Origin: Erinaceus europaeus
Taxonomy: Eukaryota > Chordata > Mammalia > Eulipotyphla > Erinaceidae
Assembly: GCF_950295315.1 (NCBI RefSeq)
Contig: NC_080164.1
Location: 14,190,427-14,254,426 of the forward strand
Direction of reading: 5' to 3'
DNA: 64,000 nucleotides
Numbering within the stretch: position 1 is the first letter of the stretch; every line of letters begins with the position of its first letter. The translations under genes were made by a program, and so were the position numbers. Of this stretch, positions 1 to 11,593 are shown piece after piece. The notes under the pieces were generated by a model. That model did not search any database, was not told the DNA's origin, and worked only from the letters and a program-made list of their open reading frames with translations.

Positions 1-153
1 AATAAAGAAAATTATTTCATTACTTATGTTTTTTCATTATAACACACAGAATGTGTTGAATACTTGAAATATTAAGACTTACCAACCAGGAAAAAAATAT
101 GGCACACTGGTTACATCTAAAGGAAATAGACCTCAATGAAGACATGCTTCTCT

Positions 154-382
154 GTGGGCGGGGCGGTGGCACACCCCGTTAAGCACAAGGACCCAGGTTC
201 AAGTCCCCACTCCCCTTCACAAATGGTGAAGCATGTCTGCAGGTGTCTTCTCTCTCCTTATCTATCTCCAGAGCCACTTTCAGTTTCTCTGTCCTATCAC
301 ATAAAACAATGGGGAGGGGGAGAATTACCTCCAGGAGCAGAGCAGTGAATTCACAGTGCTGGGCACCGTGTCCCAGTAATTG
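154..382 (+). mobile_element. tRNA-like SINE, type A/B related
   Basis: Head GGCGGTGGCACACC, B-box-like CAGGTTCAAGTCCC and the CTCCAGGAGCAG tail motif are visible. The middle is diverged, and the element runs straight into a purine repeat. Confidence 0.7.
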
Positions 383-508
383 AAGGAGGAGAAGAAGAAG
401 AAGAGGAGGAAGAGAAGAAAGAGGAATAAGAAGAGGAAGAAGAGAAAGAGGAAGAAGGAGAAGAGGAGGAGAAGAAAGAGGGGGAAGAGGAAGGAGGAGG
501 CAGAAGAG
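383..508 (+). repeat. GAA/GGA purine-rich simple repeat
   Basis: Almost pure A/G for about 125 bp, with AGGAAGAAG-type units. It likely grew from the A-rich tail of the preceding SINE. It creates a Lys/Arg-rich open frame on the plus strand and a Phe/Leu-rich one on the minus strand, both artefacts. Confidence 0.9.
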
Positions 509-1314
509 GTTTCCTGTTCTGTCTGCTGCTTTCTTTCCAGTTCCTGTATGTCAGTAGACTCTATTTGTTCGAGGAGTGAAAGAAAGTATGACACAGTTAA
601 CTTTCCACTCTGTCAATTAAAGCAAAAGCAAGAAAATAAGCAATAAACACCTACTGTGTGTTCAGCATTGTTTTAAATGCTGACAGGATGCACATTAGTA
701 GTAAGATACTTCCTCTGTGACCTCCCCTCCACATGACCAAATCAGTACATCCTGTTAACAGCAGTAACTTCCTGTTAACTGTATAAAATAGAGCTAGATG
801 CTAAAGGAGAAAGAAGCAGCCCAGTCTGTCACAGCCAGGAATTTCCTGATACAGAATCTAACCCCACCTCTGAAATAGCAGCATGATGTGAACAAGTGAA
901 GAAAAAGATACTGTAGAGTGACTGATATAAATAAGGATCATAAGAAACCAAAAAAGGTCTAGCAGAATGATGCCAGACCCCAAGAGCCTGGCAAAGGGCA
1001 AATAAAAGTCAAATTCACTAAGGCCTTTCCTTATTGTTACCATTTCTAAACAGAATGAATTGCCTCCTCTTCTGGGGACTGCACACTGTCCCGTCTGAGA
1101 GAGTCCTGATGCGCCGAATCCTGACTAGTGGCATATGCACCAACCTCCCCCCACAGAATTCCAACTCCAAGTAGGCCTGTGAGAGCCCTGGGACACAGCC
1201 GACTATGAATATGTGAGGGAATGGATATTTTAAAAAGTCTCATCATTACTTTGCAGGTGTGAGATCACAGGGAGTAAATATTTAAAGATTCATCTTTAAA
1301 TTTACAACTGTATG

Positions 1315-1572
1315 GGAGTCGGGGCGGTAACACAGCAGGTTAAGCGCAGGTGGTGCCAAGCGCAAGGACCAGCATAAGGATCCCGGTTTGAGCCCCTGGC
1401 TCCCCACCTGCAGGGGAGTCGCTTCACAGGCGGTGAAGCCGGTCTGCAGGTGTCTCTCTTTCTCTCTCCGTCTTCCCCTGTCCTATCCAACAACGATGAC
1501 ATCAATAACAACGATAATAACTACAACAGTAAAACAAGGGCAACAAAAGGGAATAAATATTTTTAAAAATTC
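1315..1572 (+). mobile_element. SINE type A with 11-bp TSD
   Basis: Full-length type A. The target-site duplication ACAACTGTATG stands at 1304-1314 and 1573-1583, so both ends are fixed. Confidence 0.92.
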
Positions 1573-1666
1573 ACAACTGTATGAAATTGAAACTAAAAAC
1601 TAGTTAAATAAACCCAGCTCCATCTTTAGATGCCCAAAAGACTCCAATGTAATTTTAACTCATCTT

Positions 1667-1858
1667 GGAGATTTTTTTTGGTCACCACCAAGACTTCATT
1701 GCTCTGGGCTGATTCTGGCATGTTCAGATAGCTGGAAGTGTGCGCATGCATGTTGTGAGGGGAAGCTCCCATGGCACTGACTAGGAGCTGGGTTCAAATC
1801 TGGATCCAGAACCTGGCAGAGCTGGCACAGTACCCACGAGAGCTATTTTGTCAATCCT
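1667..1858 (-). mobile_element. Degenerate antisense tRNA-like repeat
   Basis: A pattern of GGGTTCAAATCTGGATCC and CAGTACCCACGAGAGCTATTTT suggests an old antisense type E copy. It is heavily diverged and the ends are uncertain. Confidence 0.4.
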
Positions 1859-1889
1859 TGGGTAAAATGTGTGAAAACGTGTTTTGTGT

Positions 1890-2060
1890 GTTGGGCAAGA
1901 GAGCATAATGGTGATGCAAAAAGACTTTCATCCCTGGAGCTCCAAGGTCTTAGGTTCAATCCCCAGCACCACCATAAGCCAGAACTGAGCAGTGTTCTGA
2001 TCTTTCTCTCTGTTATCTATCTCTCTCCTTAAAATAAATATTAAAAAAGAAAAAAAAAGT
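1890..2060 (+). mobile_element. SINE type D
   Basis: GAGCATAATGGTGATGCAAA head, AGGTTCAATCCCCAGC B-box-like motif and ACCACCATAAGCCAGAAC, ending in a CT-rich and A-rich tail. Confidence 0.85.
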
Positions 2061-2069
2061 GTTTATCCT

Positions 2070-2350
2070 TTTTTGCCCCCGGGATCATCACTGGTGTTCA
2101 GTACCTGCACTATGAATCCACTGTTCCTGTGGCCATTTTTCCAGTTTTCTGGATAGGACAGAGAAAAATTGAGAGAGGAGGGAATGATAGAGAGGGGCAG
2201 AGAAAGAAACACCTGTAGCCCTGCTTCACTGCTTGTGAAGTGACGCCCCTGCAGGTGAGGAGCCAGAGGCTTGAGCCGGGATCCTTGTGCCGGTCCTTGG
2301 GCTTCGTGTTACGCGTGTTGGTAACCAGGTGTGCACCGCCCGGTCCCCCC
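2070..2350 (-). mobile_element. SINE type A, antisense
   Basis: Reads from the tail (CACTATGAATCCACTGTTCC) through the GA-rich centre to the head (ACCAGGTGTGCACCGCCCGG). The T-rich 5' edge is its A tail. Confidence 0.87.
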
Positions 2351-2766
2351 ATGAGCAATCTTTAGGTATACAATAAAAAACAGACATCATACAACTTGCA
2401 AAATCAAGGGGGGAAAAAAAGTCAGATTTATCCAGATTCTTCTTACCATGACTTGGGGAAACGATCAACAAAACAACAAGCAACCCCACCCCACCCCAAA
2501 GATAGTTAGATTCACAATGAGGGAAGATTAGTTTGCTAATCTAGGAATTCTGAAAGATCTTACGGAAGATCCTAGAAGCAAACATTGTATAATATCAAGA
2601 GCACTCTGTTCACTTGAATTAAGAAAACCCTTAAAATTTAATAGGGATTTCTCTCTAGATTTAAATTCTATGTATTGTTCCATTCATGTTGACGGTTACC
2701 TAAGAAACAACAAAACAGCATTAGAAAATAAATGTATTCTATTACCTGATCAGAATACTCTTTCTA

Positions 2767-3010
2767 GGGCCAGGTGGTGGTGCACCTGGTTGAGTGAACA
2801 TGTTACAGTGCGAAAGGACCCAGGTTCGAATCCCCGGTTCCCACCTGCAGGGGGAAAGCTTCACAAGTGGTGAAACAGTGCTGTATGTGTCTGTCTATCC
2901 CACAGTGCTGCAGGTGTCTGTCTATCCCACCATTCCTTCTCAATTTCTGGCTGTCTCTACCCAATAAAGAAAGAAAGATAATTAAGTTTTTTTAAAAAAA
3001 AAAAAAAAAA
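2767..3010 (+). mobile_element. SINE type B with 15-bp TSD
   Basis: TSD AGAATACTCTTTCTA at 2752-2766 and 3011-3025. A 34-bp stretch around GTGTCTGTCTATCCCAC is repeated in tandem (2887-2930). Confidence 0.93.
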
Positions 3011-3299
3011 AGAATACTCTTTCTAATCAGGAAAAAAAATTCAGAAGTGATCCATTTCCTTTTAATACAACACAGTGTAGACAATCTTTAACTGAAATTA
3101 AACTTCAAAAGAAAACCTTTCGGCTAAGAAAAAAACAAATGCTAGAAGCAATTAAAATATTAAAGGAACACATAGCAAGATTTTCTTGGGTACTTACTAA
3201 GCATTAACTAATATGCTCTCTCTGTAGAATAAACAGATCCCATTAGGAAAGAAGTCTGTATTTGCAGCCAACAGCATCATAATTAAGCTACGTAAAGAC

Positions 3300-6200
3300 A
3301 CATTTTTCTTGTCATCTTTATTCAAGTATTTCACAGCAGTTATATTACAAATTACAGTAAATGTTCAAAATTCCAGAATTCAAAAATTAAATAATTTACT
3401 TTAAACTAAAATGAAGTCAAATGCAAAACATCAATTTAACACAATTCTAAATTAAAACTACAAACCCAAAATAGACCAGAGTTGATGAATCTACTTAATC
3501 TACAGAGTAGGTGTGACTGAAACCAAAGAGGACTCCCAAAGTCTAAGTAACTGAATGTAGACAATACAAAAGATGCAGGTACAAGCTCAAATTCAAGCTC
3601 CCAATGTGATCACGAAGAATAATTACAATGGCAATGCATTCAGCTACGGGACTTGACACTGAAGATACTAAATAGCGCCATAGCTGAACCAACTTAATTT
3701 AAAAAAAGAAAAATGTTCTACTGCCCCAGTCCAAAAATTAAAAAAAAGTAATAATCAGTAAACCTACAAATATATTGGCATATGAGAGAAATCAAGTCAT
3801 GAAAAAAACATAAAACAGACAGACAGACAAACAAAAGAAAAAAAAAAATCACAGGTGAGATTCAAGCTCAAAAAACACAATGAACTCCACAGCCATCAGT
3901 TTCAACCCTAGCACACGCGGTTCCTTCTTCAGAAAGCTCCCATGGTCCCATAGCTGAGCACTGACTACCGTCGGGCTGTGCTGTGATACACATCTGACTG
4001 ATCTAAGAGCAAGGTTTTACACAGGAGCTTGTCATTTAGAATGCTCACAATAGGAAATAAGAACAGAGGTCAATTTGTACATATTCTTTGCCGATGCTAT
4101 ACAGCAAAAGTTAAGAACTTACAGAAAGGTAAACAAAATCAAGTCCACTTGGATGATTTCACAAGCTGCTTTAAACGAGAGAACCGCCAGACAGCTGTGG
4201 AGTAAGCAAGACTGGTAGAGTGTGTTTTCTCTTGGGGTCAAGGGGGCTGGGGGAGTTGGTACAGTTTCAGCTCGTTCTTCTCCCCTCGGCACTGGACTGG
4301 CTTTCTCTGTAAGACCTAGACTGTTCAAAGTGGCATCTCCTATCATACTGAGGTTGCCTCCCTCCCTCTCTCTCTCTCTCCCTCTCTCTCTCCATCTCTA
4401 TGAAGGGTAAAATCAAAATACTTGATCTTTTGGAAGCATTTTAATGCTGAACATAAATAAATTTCCCTTGTCAGACTCACTGATGGCTAAAATCTTAATT
4501 AAATTGTACAAATTTAGTAACCTACGAAGAACACGTGCACTCTTTTTTTTTTCCTTTCACAAGTGCTGCTGTTACTTGAACAGAATGATTCTGAATTAGA
4601 GTAACTGGAATAAATATTTAAAAAAAAATAGTGCAGCAAGAACCTGAGACTTGCAAAAAACCCTTTTACCAGAAACTTGCTACAAAAAATCTGCTACATC
4701 TTATTTCATCAAATCTTTAAATTCTGTAACAATTCCCATCAAGATACAAAATGCTAATGTGTTAGACAGTAAAATAGTCTGAACTGGTATGGTGGTAAGA
4801 GGTACTAAAGAAAGCATGAAAATCCTCCCAATAATCAAATTAGAGGTTTCAAATCACCTCCCCTTTAAAATGGTTCATCGTTAATCGCACTTGCCCATCT
4901 GAAAAATAGTGTGTCTCCACGGTTAGCATCTTGACTCCAAGACTGACTTGGACATCATGAAAACTTTATAGAGTAAGTATAAAGAAAGCGAGTGGCATTT
5001 TTAAACAGTAAGCTAGAAGCAGAAGGCGTAAAATGGTCATGTGGATGCAAGAAGCACTTGGGGTTACTGCAGTGGCCAACCACGGCCAGTGTGCTTTCCC
5101 TGCTGGATCCGACACGCTACAAACAGCCAGAGACAAGGAGACAAGTACCTTAGCTTCAGCATGTAAACGGTGACAAGGTGATTACAGGACTCTGTGAGCA
5201 CTGTTGGGAACTAAAACACAAAAAGCTGAGGTAGCTCGGTATCTCTGCAGTAGTCCAAGACCATTTGTTCTAATTAAAACCCAAACTCTACGTGTTGCAT
5301 ATACTGGAAAGACACACCTGCATCTATAATGAAGATAGCAAGCCAACTTGTCAAAATTCTCTACTTTGTTTAAAAATCATCTGATAAAAAATAGCGCTGC
5401 ACTGCATTTGCCTCTTTTCTTGCAACTGCCTAGACTGTGTCTCCAAATTTGTATAAAGGTTTTGTAAAACTAGTAACCATAATTAATTTCAGATAAGTAC
5501 AATTCACAGAAATCACTCTACAAGATCCAAAACGGGCCCCAATCAAAATGGATAGTTGTGAAGGTAAGCTTGCGGTGATGGAGTTTCAACATTAATACTG
5601 TTATTCAGGGTCTGTACCAGAGCTCACTTGCATGTGGATGAATTTTATGATGGAGTTTTTGACAAATTCCTCTCTTTTCTGTCCATTTGGCAAGTCCTGG
5701 CTTTATAACAAAACAGCAACAACTGACTACACATGAAAATCACTCTCTTATGGGAAATCAAACACAAACAACTATCCGATTGCCACTGACTGAAGAAAGA
5801 AAGGCTGCCGTTTATTTTCCGATCGTCACTGTCAGCAATACCGAAGTGTGTAGGTTATTTGGTGGACTGTGTGTGATTTTTTTTTTTTTTGCAGTTGTTT
5901 TACGTGTTTCTTAAACAGAAACAGACCATACAAGAAAACTTACCATTTTAGTATGTGGCTTAATAAGTTTCTTGATTCAGTTTTGAAAACAAGACAGGCA
6001 TTTTATACCAAAACACTGGTTGCCTCTTAATGACACAAGATTATCATGACTTATTTTAAGGTTGTGACTAAAGAAAACATTCTGGTTCAGTTGCTACAAA
6101 TAAACATTTTTTTGTTGTTGTTGTTTAGCCTTATCTCTCTCAAATGAATAAAAAGGCACATTAAAGGCAGTTCTAGAGAGCCTGATCTAATTCCATCCAA

Positions 6201-6730
6201 TCTCTTCATTTTCCCACCAGAATATACCATAGTCAATTCTAAACCAGGCTTCAGTCCACTAACAGGGAGGGGCACCAGATAAACAAACAAATATGATAGC
6301 GGGAGTAGAAAGAAGGGGAAAATGGTGACAACAGGTTGCCCACTGTTTAAACAATTCAATACAGTTAGAACTGCCCCATCCAGTTTCCTCGTGTTTGCTG
6401 GTCTGCTCCTAAGAGAGAAGTCTCCAGAAGACTGTGTGAAAAGAGGAGCAGAGGTGAGAGCAGTTTCTGTAGCACCAAGAGCTCCAGTCTGTGGGGTTGT
6501 ACTTTTCACTGTGGGAAATACATGTTTCTGAAGTTTTGTTTGGTTCTTGTAGGCTGGTTGGTTTCAGGTACCTGAGACAATAGCACCAAGTTGAACAGAG
6601 AGATAGAATGAGTGAGGGAGCACTATACACCAAGGCTCTGCGCATAATTGGTGCGATTCAAATCGAATGGCTCAGAAGGCTGCTCTGTCAGGAGCAGGTT
6701 GGAGAGGATAACCCACTCATCTTGATCAGT
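3300..6730 (-). other. ATAD2B: ATAD2B 3' untranslated region
   Basis: About 3.4 kb follow the stop codon on the minus strand up to a canonical AATAAA. No SINE or L1 was seen in it, while flanking sequence on both sides carries several per kilobase, so it is probably under constraint. It includes CT-rich (4361-4398) and T-rich (5879-5890, plus strand) tracts. The open frame at 6087-6509 (minus) lies wholly inside it and has no coding signal. The 5' limit of the UTR is fixed by the stop; the 3' limit is inferred from the signal. Confidence 0.85.
3317..3322 (-). terminator. ATAD2B: ATAD2B polyadenylation signal
   Basis: TTTATT on the plus strand reads AATAAA on the gene strand, about 3.4 kb past the stop. 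Cleavage would be expected near 3295-3305. It is placed at the point where repeat-free, conserved-looking sequence ends, but other A-rich hexamers occur in the UTR and alternative sites are possible. Confidence 0.65.
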
Positions 6731-6772
6731 TCATAGGAATGTCTCAAACATATCAACTGTTCGTTCCATCTC
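6731..6772 (-). CDS. ATAD2B: ATAD2B terminal coding exon (stop codon)
   Basis: The last coding piece is 42 nt: EMERTVDMFETFL and a TGA stop (plus-strand tca at 6731-6733). It follows acceptor TTATAG and continues in phase 0 from LVE of the previous exon. The same exon runs into the long 3'UTR. Asp replaces the His I recall in human (RTVHMF). A poly-C/G run (6780-6790) lies immediately upstream of the acceptor. Confidence 0.93.
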   Translation of the reverse strand, partial: EMERTVDMFETFL

Positions 6773-6949
6773 CTATAAGGGGGGGGGGGAGAAAGGTGCA
6801 TGTTATCTATTACTAGAAAGACGAAGTAAGATAGGAAAATTAACTTGTTAGAAAAAAAGAATTTTAGATAAGAGTTAAACGTCAAACATTCAAGATTACA
6901 ATACCATAGCTATTCCATATGACTATCTTCCCTAAACACTTTCCAATGC

Positions 6950-7011
6950 TTCCTCTTTTATATTTAGGCTATGAGGATGGTGCTTGTCATACTCAGTGAG
7001 TGCTTATGATG

Positions 7012-7053
<42 letters not shown>

Positions 7054-7140
7054 TACAGCTTGACAACGAATAAGTAGCAGAGCCAGAATTTCAATGTAGG
7101 TAGCTTCACTCTAGAACCAGAGCCCTTCTTTACTCAAGAC
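6950..7140 (+). mobile_element. MIR-like ancient SINE fragment
   Basis: AAGTAGCAGAGCCAGAATTTCAA and CTCTAGAACCAGAGCCC match the 3' part of mammalian MIR as I remember it. It is interrupted by a CA repeat at 7014-7051. Confidence 0.5.
7014..7051 (+). repeat. CA dinucleotide repeat
   Basis: About 18 perfect CA units. Confidence 0.97.
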
Positions 7141-8611
7141 AGTCATAATATTCAAAGCACAATGAATGTATCTGGCACAGCAGAACTTGAGCCCAAAGCA
7201 GGCTGCCCCCTATTTCCATTACGATTCCTACCAAGCAGAGCTGGTGGTGGTGGTGGGCTGGGTGGGGGTGGGGGGGAGAGCACCAGGAATGTCACTTACT
7301 GGGGGCGATTCTGCAGTAGACCACTTCCCTCTCCAAAGGAGAACCTAACTTACAAGACCCACACTGAAAGATGTCTCACTGACAAGGAGTAATCAGCAAC
7401 CAAGCTAATCGAACAAACAGCATGTGAAGAGAGAAGTCACAAAAAAATCACCAAGGTAAAGACCCGCCCGGGCGGGTCTACGTCAGACACATCTAAGTCA
7501 CTCGGTTTGCCCATTTCTCTTTAAACACCCTCCAAAACAACTGTAATCACATCTTTTGGCAACTAATAGGTCACTGTATCAAAAAATTTCTTCTACGTGA
7601 CAAATAAAAATCATTTCTGTTAAATATTTCTTCACATATTATTGAGTAGCAAAAAAGTCAGATTACAAAAGAGAATATTCAATATGATCCCAATTTGAAA
7701 AATACAGATGACAAACACCCGTTCACATACTTATACACAAGTTATATCTGAACATCTTTAAAGAAGAGCGGGCATTCTGAGAGGCCAACACTGACTACTC
7801 TCCTCTAGACTAGGAGATACAGGTGCGAGCTTCTAAGCTCTGCTTTCCCGCTACTCTACACACTGTGCAGCGGTGGACTCTTGCTTTGAAACAAGTCCAA
7901 TATTCCTTACTACAGATGAAAAGTAATCGTGCCCCCCACACAAATCTCGAATATGCTAAAAACGTTTCTTGAGAACAAGGACTTTGCCTTACATGCTTTC
8001 CTTTGCTTTTCCTTGCATCCCAAACACCTTGCACAGTATCTGGAATTGTAGTTATTTTCCACAAATATTTAATAGTTAGAGTACTGGATAAACTAATGTG
8101 CAGATGAATAAAGGATAGTCTAATTAAATCCTCTGGCTAGCTACTGGGTAGATGAATAATTGTATCTGCTCAACTGAGTCCAGAAAGCACAAGTGTGGGC
8201 CTAATGATATCGATTATATGAATAAAAATATCAACTCATAAAGAAAATTTTCTTGTGACCCACAGTTAGGTCTAGGCAATTAGAAACGGTTCACTTCTCT
8301 TGAGTTGGGGGTGGGGGACACAGAACTCTGGTGGTGGATATGGTATGGAACTATGTCCATGTAATCTTATAAACCACAAGCAAAAAACAAGTTTAAAAAT
8401 GGTGCATCTCCAAACTAAGCAAAAAAGGACGACCACTCACTCCACCAGGTAACTATTTTATAGCACTGAGTCTGACTGGATAACACGATTTTTACTATCT
8501 CTTACAACTACCAATGGGGTAGCAAGTAGATCTCATTACAGCTTCGGCAGCCACACCCACATTCAAAGATTTAAGTGGCATGCTTAGTGTGTGACAGAAA
8601 TAGTAAAAACA

Positions 8612-8808
8612 TGGCGTATTGCACCAAAGTAAAAGACTCTGGGGTGGGTGGGTGGCGAGAATAGAGGTCCATGAAGGATGATAAATGACATAGAGGGGAT
8701 TGTATTGTTAAATGGGAAACTGGGGAATGTTATGCATGAACAAACTATTGTATTTACTGTTGAATGTAAAACATTAATTCCCCAATAAAGAAATAAATTA
8801 AAAAAAAA
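8612..8808 (+). mobile_element. Truncated L1 3' end with 16-bp TSD
   Basis: The L1 3'UTR motif GCACCAAAGTAAAAGACTCT, then GGGGTGGGTGGGTGG, TGTTATGCATGAACAA and CCCCAATAAAG, ends in a poly-A. The duplication AGAAATAGTAAAAACA is at 8596-8611 and 8809-8824. Confidence 0.92.
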
Positions 8809-8824
8809 AGAAATAGTAAAAACA

Positions 8825-9159
8825 GGAGGCTGGGCAGTAGTACAGTGGGTTAAGCGCATGGATGGGGTAAGGATCCTGGTTCGAGCCCCCAGCTCCCCAC
8901 TGGCAGGAGGGTCACTTCACAAGCAGAGAAGCAGGTCTGTAGGTGTCTATCTTTCTCTCCCCTCTCTGTCTTCCCCCCCCCCCCAATTTCTGTCTTATTC
9001 AACAACAATGACAGCAATAACAATGATAGTAACAACAACAACAATAAACAATAAGGGCAACAAAAGGGAAAAAATGGCCTCCAGGAGCAGTGGATTCTTA
9101 CTGCAGGCATCGAGCCCCAGCAATAACCCTGGAGGCAAAAAAAAAAAAAAAAAAAAGAA
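8825..9159 (+). mobile_element. SINE type A behind the L1 end
   Basis: Full-length type A with TGGATTCTTACTGCAGGC and a 22-A tail. It uses the same target as the L1: a third copy (one A longer) of the duplicated site follows at 9160-9176. A poly-C run is present at 8975-8984. Confidence 0.9.
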
Positions 9160-9185
9160 AGAAATAGTAAAAAACAGTAGGGGAG

Positions 9186-9325
9186 TAGCCTGGGAGGTGG
9201 CACAGTAGATAAAGCACTGGATTCTCAACCATGAGAGGGCCCAGGTTTGACTGTCGGCATCAAATGTGCCAGAGTGATGGTCTGGTTCTCTCTCTGATCA
9301 ATAAACCTTAGAAAAAAAAAATTAA
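9186..9325 (+). mobile_element. SINE type C
   Basis: Head TGGCACAGTAGATAAAGCAC, then GCCAGAGTGATGGTCTGGTTC and ATCAATAAACC tail. Confidence 0.87.
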
Positions 9326-9577
9326 AGAGAGAAAAAGTCTGACAAGTTCTCCTGTGTATTCCCCCAACCCAGAATCATGAATTTCTGTGTTTTGACAAAA
9401 GATAACAGATTACTTCTGCCCTTAGACAGATGAGATAAACAGGTTCGATTCTTTAAATATAACTTATAATGATTCTTCTAATTGTCAAACTTCAAAACAT
9501 TCTTCAATTAGTTGATGAAAGACGTAAGCTAAAGTAGCTTTTCTTTATCTTAGACAAAGATGCACTTGTTTATTCTT

Positions 9578-9750
9578 TTTTAAAAAAGATTTATTTTATT
9601 CTTATTTGACTTTACTACATATAAGAGAGAGCTTCAGATGCGAGAGGGAGAGAAGCCAGAGCTCTGGGACATGCAGTGCTGGATATCGAACCAAGAACCT
9701 GAGGCATGCAAATCCAACAAGCTACCAGCTCAGCAACTCCCCCAACTACG
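9578..9750 (-). mobile_element. Antisense tRNA-like SINE remnant
   Basis: ATCGAACCAAGAACCTGAGG is the reverse of a B-box-like motif, and a T-rich start marks the reversed tail. It abuts the ATAD2B exon at 9786. The family is uncertain. Confidence 0.5.
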
Positions 9751-9785
9751 GGCTTCTTTATTCTATCAGTGAACTAAACACTTAC

Positions 9786-9914
9786 CTCTACGAGTTGCGA
9801 TTTGTCATAATCTTTACGATGACGATAGATACACTGACTAAGGAGAGAATATAGTCTCTCAAGCTGGTCAACTGCCAGGTTGCTGCTTTTATGTACCAAC
9901 ACATCGAGCAATTT
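9786..9914 (-). CDS. ATAD2B: ATAD2B exon, C-terminal helical region
   Basis: This 129-nt exon encodes 43 residues in phase 0: KLLDVLVHKSSNLAVDQLER, then LYSLLSQCIYRHRKDYDKSQ and LVE. The pattern suggests two amphipathic helices, the conserved tail of the ATAD2/ATAD2B family. The acceptor is CCTAG before AAATTG and the donor GTAAGT is ideal. Only 331 bp separate it from the previous exon, the shortest intron in the window. Confidence 0.94.
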
Positions 9915-10245
9915 CTAGGGGGGGGATCAAAAGTAAAGCAAATAAGATAAAATCTGCTTTGACCAGTCAAGGTTATATGTAAACTGCTGGAAAACACACA
10001 CCGCAGGCTATGATAGCTTATCAGTGGCACCTGAGTCTAGAAGATTCTAGAACTTGGCTTACTAGCAAGATTATTCTCATGGTTCTAAACACATCTGACT
10101 CCCTACCCCCACCCTCCCGAAGTCCTAACGCACTCATATCTCTAACTCAAAGCAAGAGATTTCCAAAACTGTATTGATTCAACTTGCATGCAAATAGCCA
10201 GGTTTCTTTCCATTCACGCACAATAGGCTGAGCAGCTCAGTTTAC
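9915..10245 (-). other. ATAD2B: ATAD2B intron (331 bp)
   Basis: A short intron with GTAAAC donor and CCTAG acceptor preceded by a C-run. No repeat was recognised in it. Confidence 0.9.
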
Positions 10246-10373
10246 CTTCAACCTCTCACGATCGACGACAAGAGGTGGCACAGGCTCACACGGCTCTTCT
10301 GGAACCAGTTCCAGGCTTGTTGTTTTTGTCTGCTCTAAAATTAATTTACGATATTTCTTTACTTTAGAAGCAC
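10246..10373 (-). CDS. ATAD2B: ATAD2B exon, C-terminal conserved region
   Basis: This 128-nt exon completes a Gly codon and encodes ASKVKKYRKLILEQTKTTSL followed by ELVPEEPCEPVPPLVVDRER and LK. The Leu-rich, basic helical start and Pro-rich centre match the conserved ATAD2B C-terminus. It leaves in phase 0. The acceptor is TGTAG before GTGCTTC and the donor is GTAAAC. Confidence 0.94.
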
Positions 10374-10654
10374 CTACAATTGAGAAGAAAGGAAGAAGAA
10401 AAAAAAAAAAAGCACTACAGCAAGTAAAAGTTAAGAAAAATCAAGCTGAACTACCATTAACAAATTCTTTTTTTTTTAAGGGGATGATGATTTCTGTGGT
10501 AGCACACAGCCGAATGTAACCCAAATTAGAGGGGCATGAAACCACAGCTATGAAACCCAGGTTGCACTGGAGTATCATCTAATAGACATATCTGCTCAAA
10601 AGAATTTTAAAAAGCAATCGTCACCTCTAAGCAGTAACATACAAGCATCAGCTC

Positions 10655-10797
10655 ATGGCGCTTTTTTTTTTTTTTTTTAACCAGGGCACTGCTCGGCTCT
10701 AGCTTATTATAGTGGTACTTGGGATTGAACCTGGGCCCTTTGTGCCTCAGGTATGGAAGATTTTTTGCACAACCATTATGCTGTCTCTCCAGCCCTA
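10655..10797 (-). mobile_element. SINE type D, antisense
   Basis: T-run, GGGCACTGCTCGGCTCTAGC, GGGATTGAACCTGGGCCC and ACAACCATTATGCTGTCTC in reverse order. Confidence 0.87.
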
Positions 10798-10884
10798 TCT
10801 AGTGACACTCTTTATATACTATTAGTTAAAAAATAGGAGCCTTCAGAGAGGAAAGAAATTCTATTAGATAGCATTTGAACTTTA

Positions 10885-11179
10885 AAAAAAACTTTTTTTA
10901 ATATTTATTTATTTTCCCTTTTGTTGCCCTTGTTGTTTTATTGTTGTAGTTATTGTTGTTGTTATTGATGTCGCTGTTGGATAGGACAGAGAGAAATGGA
11001 GAGAGATGGGGAAGACAGAGAGGGGGAGAGAAAGACAGACACCTGCAGACCTGTTTCACCGCCTGTGAAGCGACTCCCCTGCAGGTGGGGAGCTGGGGGC
11101 TCAAACTGGGATCCTTACACTGGTCCTTGTGCTTTGTGCCACGTGCGCTTAACCCGCTGTGCTACCGCCTGGCTCCCAA
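10885..11179 (-). mobile_element. SINE type A, antisense, with TSD
   Basis: Flanked by GCATTTGAACTTTA (10871-10884) and GCATCTGAACTTTA (11180-11193), a 14-bp duplication with one mismatch. Confidence 0.92.
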
Positions 11180-11593
11180 GCATCTGAACTTTAAGGTGTT
11201 TTGTTTTGGGTAGAGACAGAGGCAGAGAAAGTGTGGAAGAGATCACAGCACCAAAGCAAATACCATACAACATTAGGGGAGTTTGAGGTTTCAAACAGCA
11301 GTTAGAGGGAGAGCCTTTGTTAATGGTGTGATTATCATCTGACAGGAGTTTCCAGACCACACTAGCTCCTTTTTTATACATCCATGCACTTCCAGACGCC
11401 TGAGAAGCTCGACTTGAAGCCACTGTAGCAGGTAACAATTCCTACATCACAAATGAAAACTCCAGGTAAAGGTTCTACACAACAACTCACTTTCAGAGCA
11501 CTAATTGAAAAGATCAATTTAAACCTTTTCTGCAAGCTTCCTAGTGGAGTGCCATTAGAAAGGACTCCTCCATCAATAACCATTCTGCTTCTT

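Larger units (their letters stand above)
1..3299. other. Region downstream of ATAD2B
   Basis: Intergenic or flanking sequence beyond the inferred polyadenylation site. It holds a purine tract and several SINEs, listed separately. The stretches 520-1300 and 2360-2750 show no recognisable gene or repeat. Confidence 0.6.
6773..9785 (-). other. ATAD2B: ATAD2B last intron
   Basis: Intron of 3.0 kb with GTAAGT donor and TTATAG acceptor. It holds a MIR-like fragment broken by a CA repeat, an L1 3' end with two SINEs behind it, and a degenerate antisense repeat. Between 7140 and 8590 I see no repeat or coding signal beyond a small G-rich stretch (7240-7280) and a perfect GC-rich palindrome (CCCGCCCGGGCGGG, 7464-7477). 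Confidence 0.9.

Noticed and set aside
380..646. Lys/Arg-rich open frame on the plus strand
   Set aside because: It is a GAA/GGA simple repeat read as protein.
6087..6509. 140-codon open frame on the minus strand
   Set aside because: It lies inside the ATAD2B 3'UTR, with no homology seen and no coding signature.
8858..9208. 116-codon open frame
   Set aside because: It is type A SINE sequence; similar frames occur over most SINE copies in both orientations.
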